Positions 63,259 to 64,000 of a stretch of 64,000 nucleotides of DNA are shown piece by piece. Where the stretch lies: contig CAVTIZ010000003.1 in the NCBI GenBank assembly GCA_963735045.1, positions 930,001 through 994,000 of the forward strand, in the 5' to 3' direction. Source of the stretch: Salsipaludibacter sp963735045 (GTDB taxonomy: Bacteria; Actinomycetota; Nitriliruptoria; Nitriliruptorales; Nitriliruptoraceae). The notes beneath the pieces were generated by a model. That model searched no databases and was not told where the DNA came from. It was given only the letters and a program-made list of their open reading frames with translations. The translations under genes were made by a program, and so were the position numbers. Within the stretch, counting starts at the first letter, position 1; the number at the start of each line of letters is the position of its first letter.

Positions 63259-64000
63259 TCACGCGCTGAAGGCGGCGGGGTCGGCCAGGAACGCCTCGCG
63301 GCAACCCGGGCCGCAGAACCACACGGTCGTGTCACCGTGTTCGACGTGCAACGACCCACCCACGGTCGCGACGGCCATGCCGCAGACCGGATCGGTGGCC
63401 GTGTCCACCGCCGGATCGGTGACCACGGTCCCGGCGTCGGGGTCACGGTCGGTGGCGTCGTCGGCAACGGCCGCGGTGCGCGCGGCCCGCGCCGACACGA
63501 TGCCCGCCAGGATCGACACCGCGACCTCCGGGGGCGTGGTGGCACCGAGGTCGAGTCCCGCCGGCGTGTCGATGCGGGCGGCGTCCCGGGCGTCCAGGCC
63601 CAGGGACGCCACGACGGCGGCCCCCCGCCGGGGACTGGCCACCAACCCCACGTAGTCGACGTCGGCCGCGACCGCGGTCGCGAGCGCGTCCTCCTCGTCG
63701 CGTCCGTGGGAGGCCACGACCACGGCGGCGGCGCCGTCGGGGACCGCGCCGTCCCAGGTGGTCAGCTCCCACCCCATCGCCGCCCCCACGTCGGCCAGTG
63801 CCTCGGCGATCGGGGAGGTCCCGACCACGACGACCAGCGGGGTCGGCAACTCGGGTTCGAGGAACACCTCCAGGGTGCCCCCGGACAGGCAGTGGTTGTG
63901 CACCACCACCTTGCCGTCCTGGGTCGGCTCGGGGTCGGGGGTGATGCGGACCAGCGCGGATCGGCCGGTCCGCAGCACGGCCAGGGACTGGGCCCGGACG
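63259..64000 (-). CDS. XdhC/CoxI-family protein with C-terminal YHS domain (partial, continues past right edge)
   Basis: The N-terminus lies outside the window; at least 247 residues are visible. The XdhC Rossmann part has VVVVGTSPIAEALADVGAAMGW, VVASHGRDEEDAL, YVGLVASPRR and LDLGATTPPEVAVSILAGIV, as in proteins that sulfurate and insert molybdenum cofactor into xanthine or CO dehydrogenases. It is fused to a YHS domain (DPVCGMAVATVGG...FCGPGCREAF) with Cys residues typical of metal binding. No dehydrogenase gene is in the window. Together with the distant MoxR/VWA pair it suggests that the organism has a molybdo-hydroxylase, an inference only. Confidence 0.87.
   Translation of the reverse strand, partial: VRAQSLAVLRTGRSALVRITPDPEPTQDGKVVVHNHCLSGGTLEVFLEPELPTPLVVVVGTSPIAEALADVGAAMGWELTTWDGAVPDGAAAVVVASHGRDEEDALATAVAADVDYVGLVASPRRGAAVVASLGLDARDAARIDTPAGLDLGATTPPEVAVSILAGIVSARAARTAAVADDATDRDPDAGTVVTDPAVDTATDPVCGMAVATVGGSLHVEHGDTTVWFCGPGCREAFLADPAAFSA

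Overview
This window is a contiguous stretch of very GC-rich bacterial chromosome, packed with genes on both strands. Codon third positions are almost all G or C. The gene order nadD-rsfS-phosphatase, leuS, degV-comEA-comEC-holA, rpsT/lepA, hemW, hrcA-dnaJ-rsmE, phoH-ybeY-CNNM-cdd-era is the standard Gram-positive/actinobacterial backbone. Together with the many GTG starts and leaderless promoters it points to an actinobacterium, probably a deep-branching one (Nitriliruptoria-like is an inference, not proven here). No phage, insertion sequence or CRISPR array was seen.

Layout. 1-5814 (-): a giant secreted alpha-amylase/pullulanase running off the left edge. 6034-8872 (+): Xaa-Pro peptidase, efp, nusB. 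8972-13375 (+): a MoxR/VWA pair followed by nadD, rsfS and a histidine phosphatase. 13416-18747 (-): an efflux block made of a short leader peptide, a terminator-like hairpin, a heterodimeric ABC exporter and a separate MFS permease. 19203-24896: DUF1992 protein, ldhA, a DGPF protein with an ECF42-like sigma factor, a phosphotransferase and lgt. 24952-25422: an 83-bp tandem repeat beside tRNA-Ala(GGC). 25586-33395: an HhH protein, leuS, a ComB-like phosphatase and a TetR-controlled FtsX-type ABC system. 33478-41070: acyl-CoA oxidase, then degV-comEA-comEC-holA. 41114-45054 (-): a short form of the large NAD-glutamate dehydrogenase, then rpsT. 45445-52087 (+): lepA with an unusual serine-rich insertion, an orphan AAA ATPase, a crotonase, a small membrane protein, hemW and a DUF1269 protein. 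52216-53045 (-): two small membrane-stress type proteins. 53223-60805 (+): the hrcA...era backbone, with phoH-ybeY-CNNM-cdd-era joined by ATGA overlaps. 60849-64000: a TetR regulator with a double operator facing an NmrA-like gene and a cupredoxin, then an XdhC-YHS protein running off the right edge.

The housekeeping genes serve translation (efp, leuS, lepA, rpsT, rsfS, era, ybeY), transcription (nusB, ECF factor), NAD synthesis, heme synthesis, DNA uptake and chaperone control. The most notable signals are regulatory: (1) a 21-residue leader peptide with an Arg-Leu-Arg motif and a hairpin in front of a heterodimeric ABC exporter, the layout of ribosome-mediated attenuation; (2) two TetR operators readable as perfect inverted repeats; (3) TANNNT -10 boxes 5-7 nt from start codons, implying leaderless mRNAs; (4) in-frame short tandem repeats expanded inside conserved genes, most strikingly in the GTPase domain of LepA.
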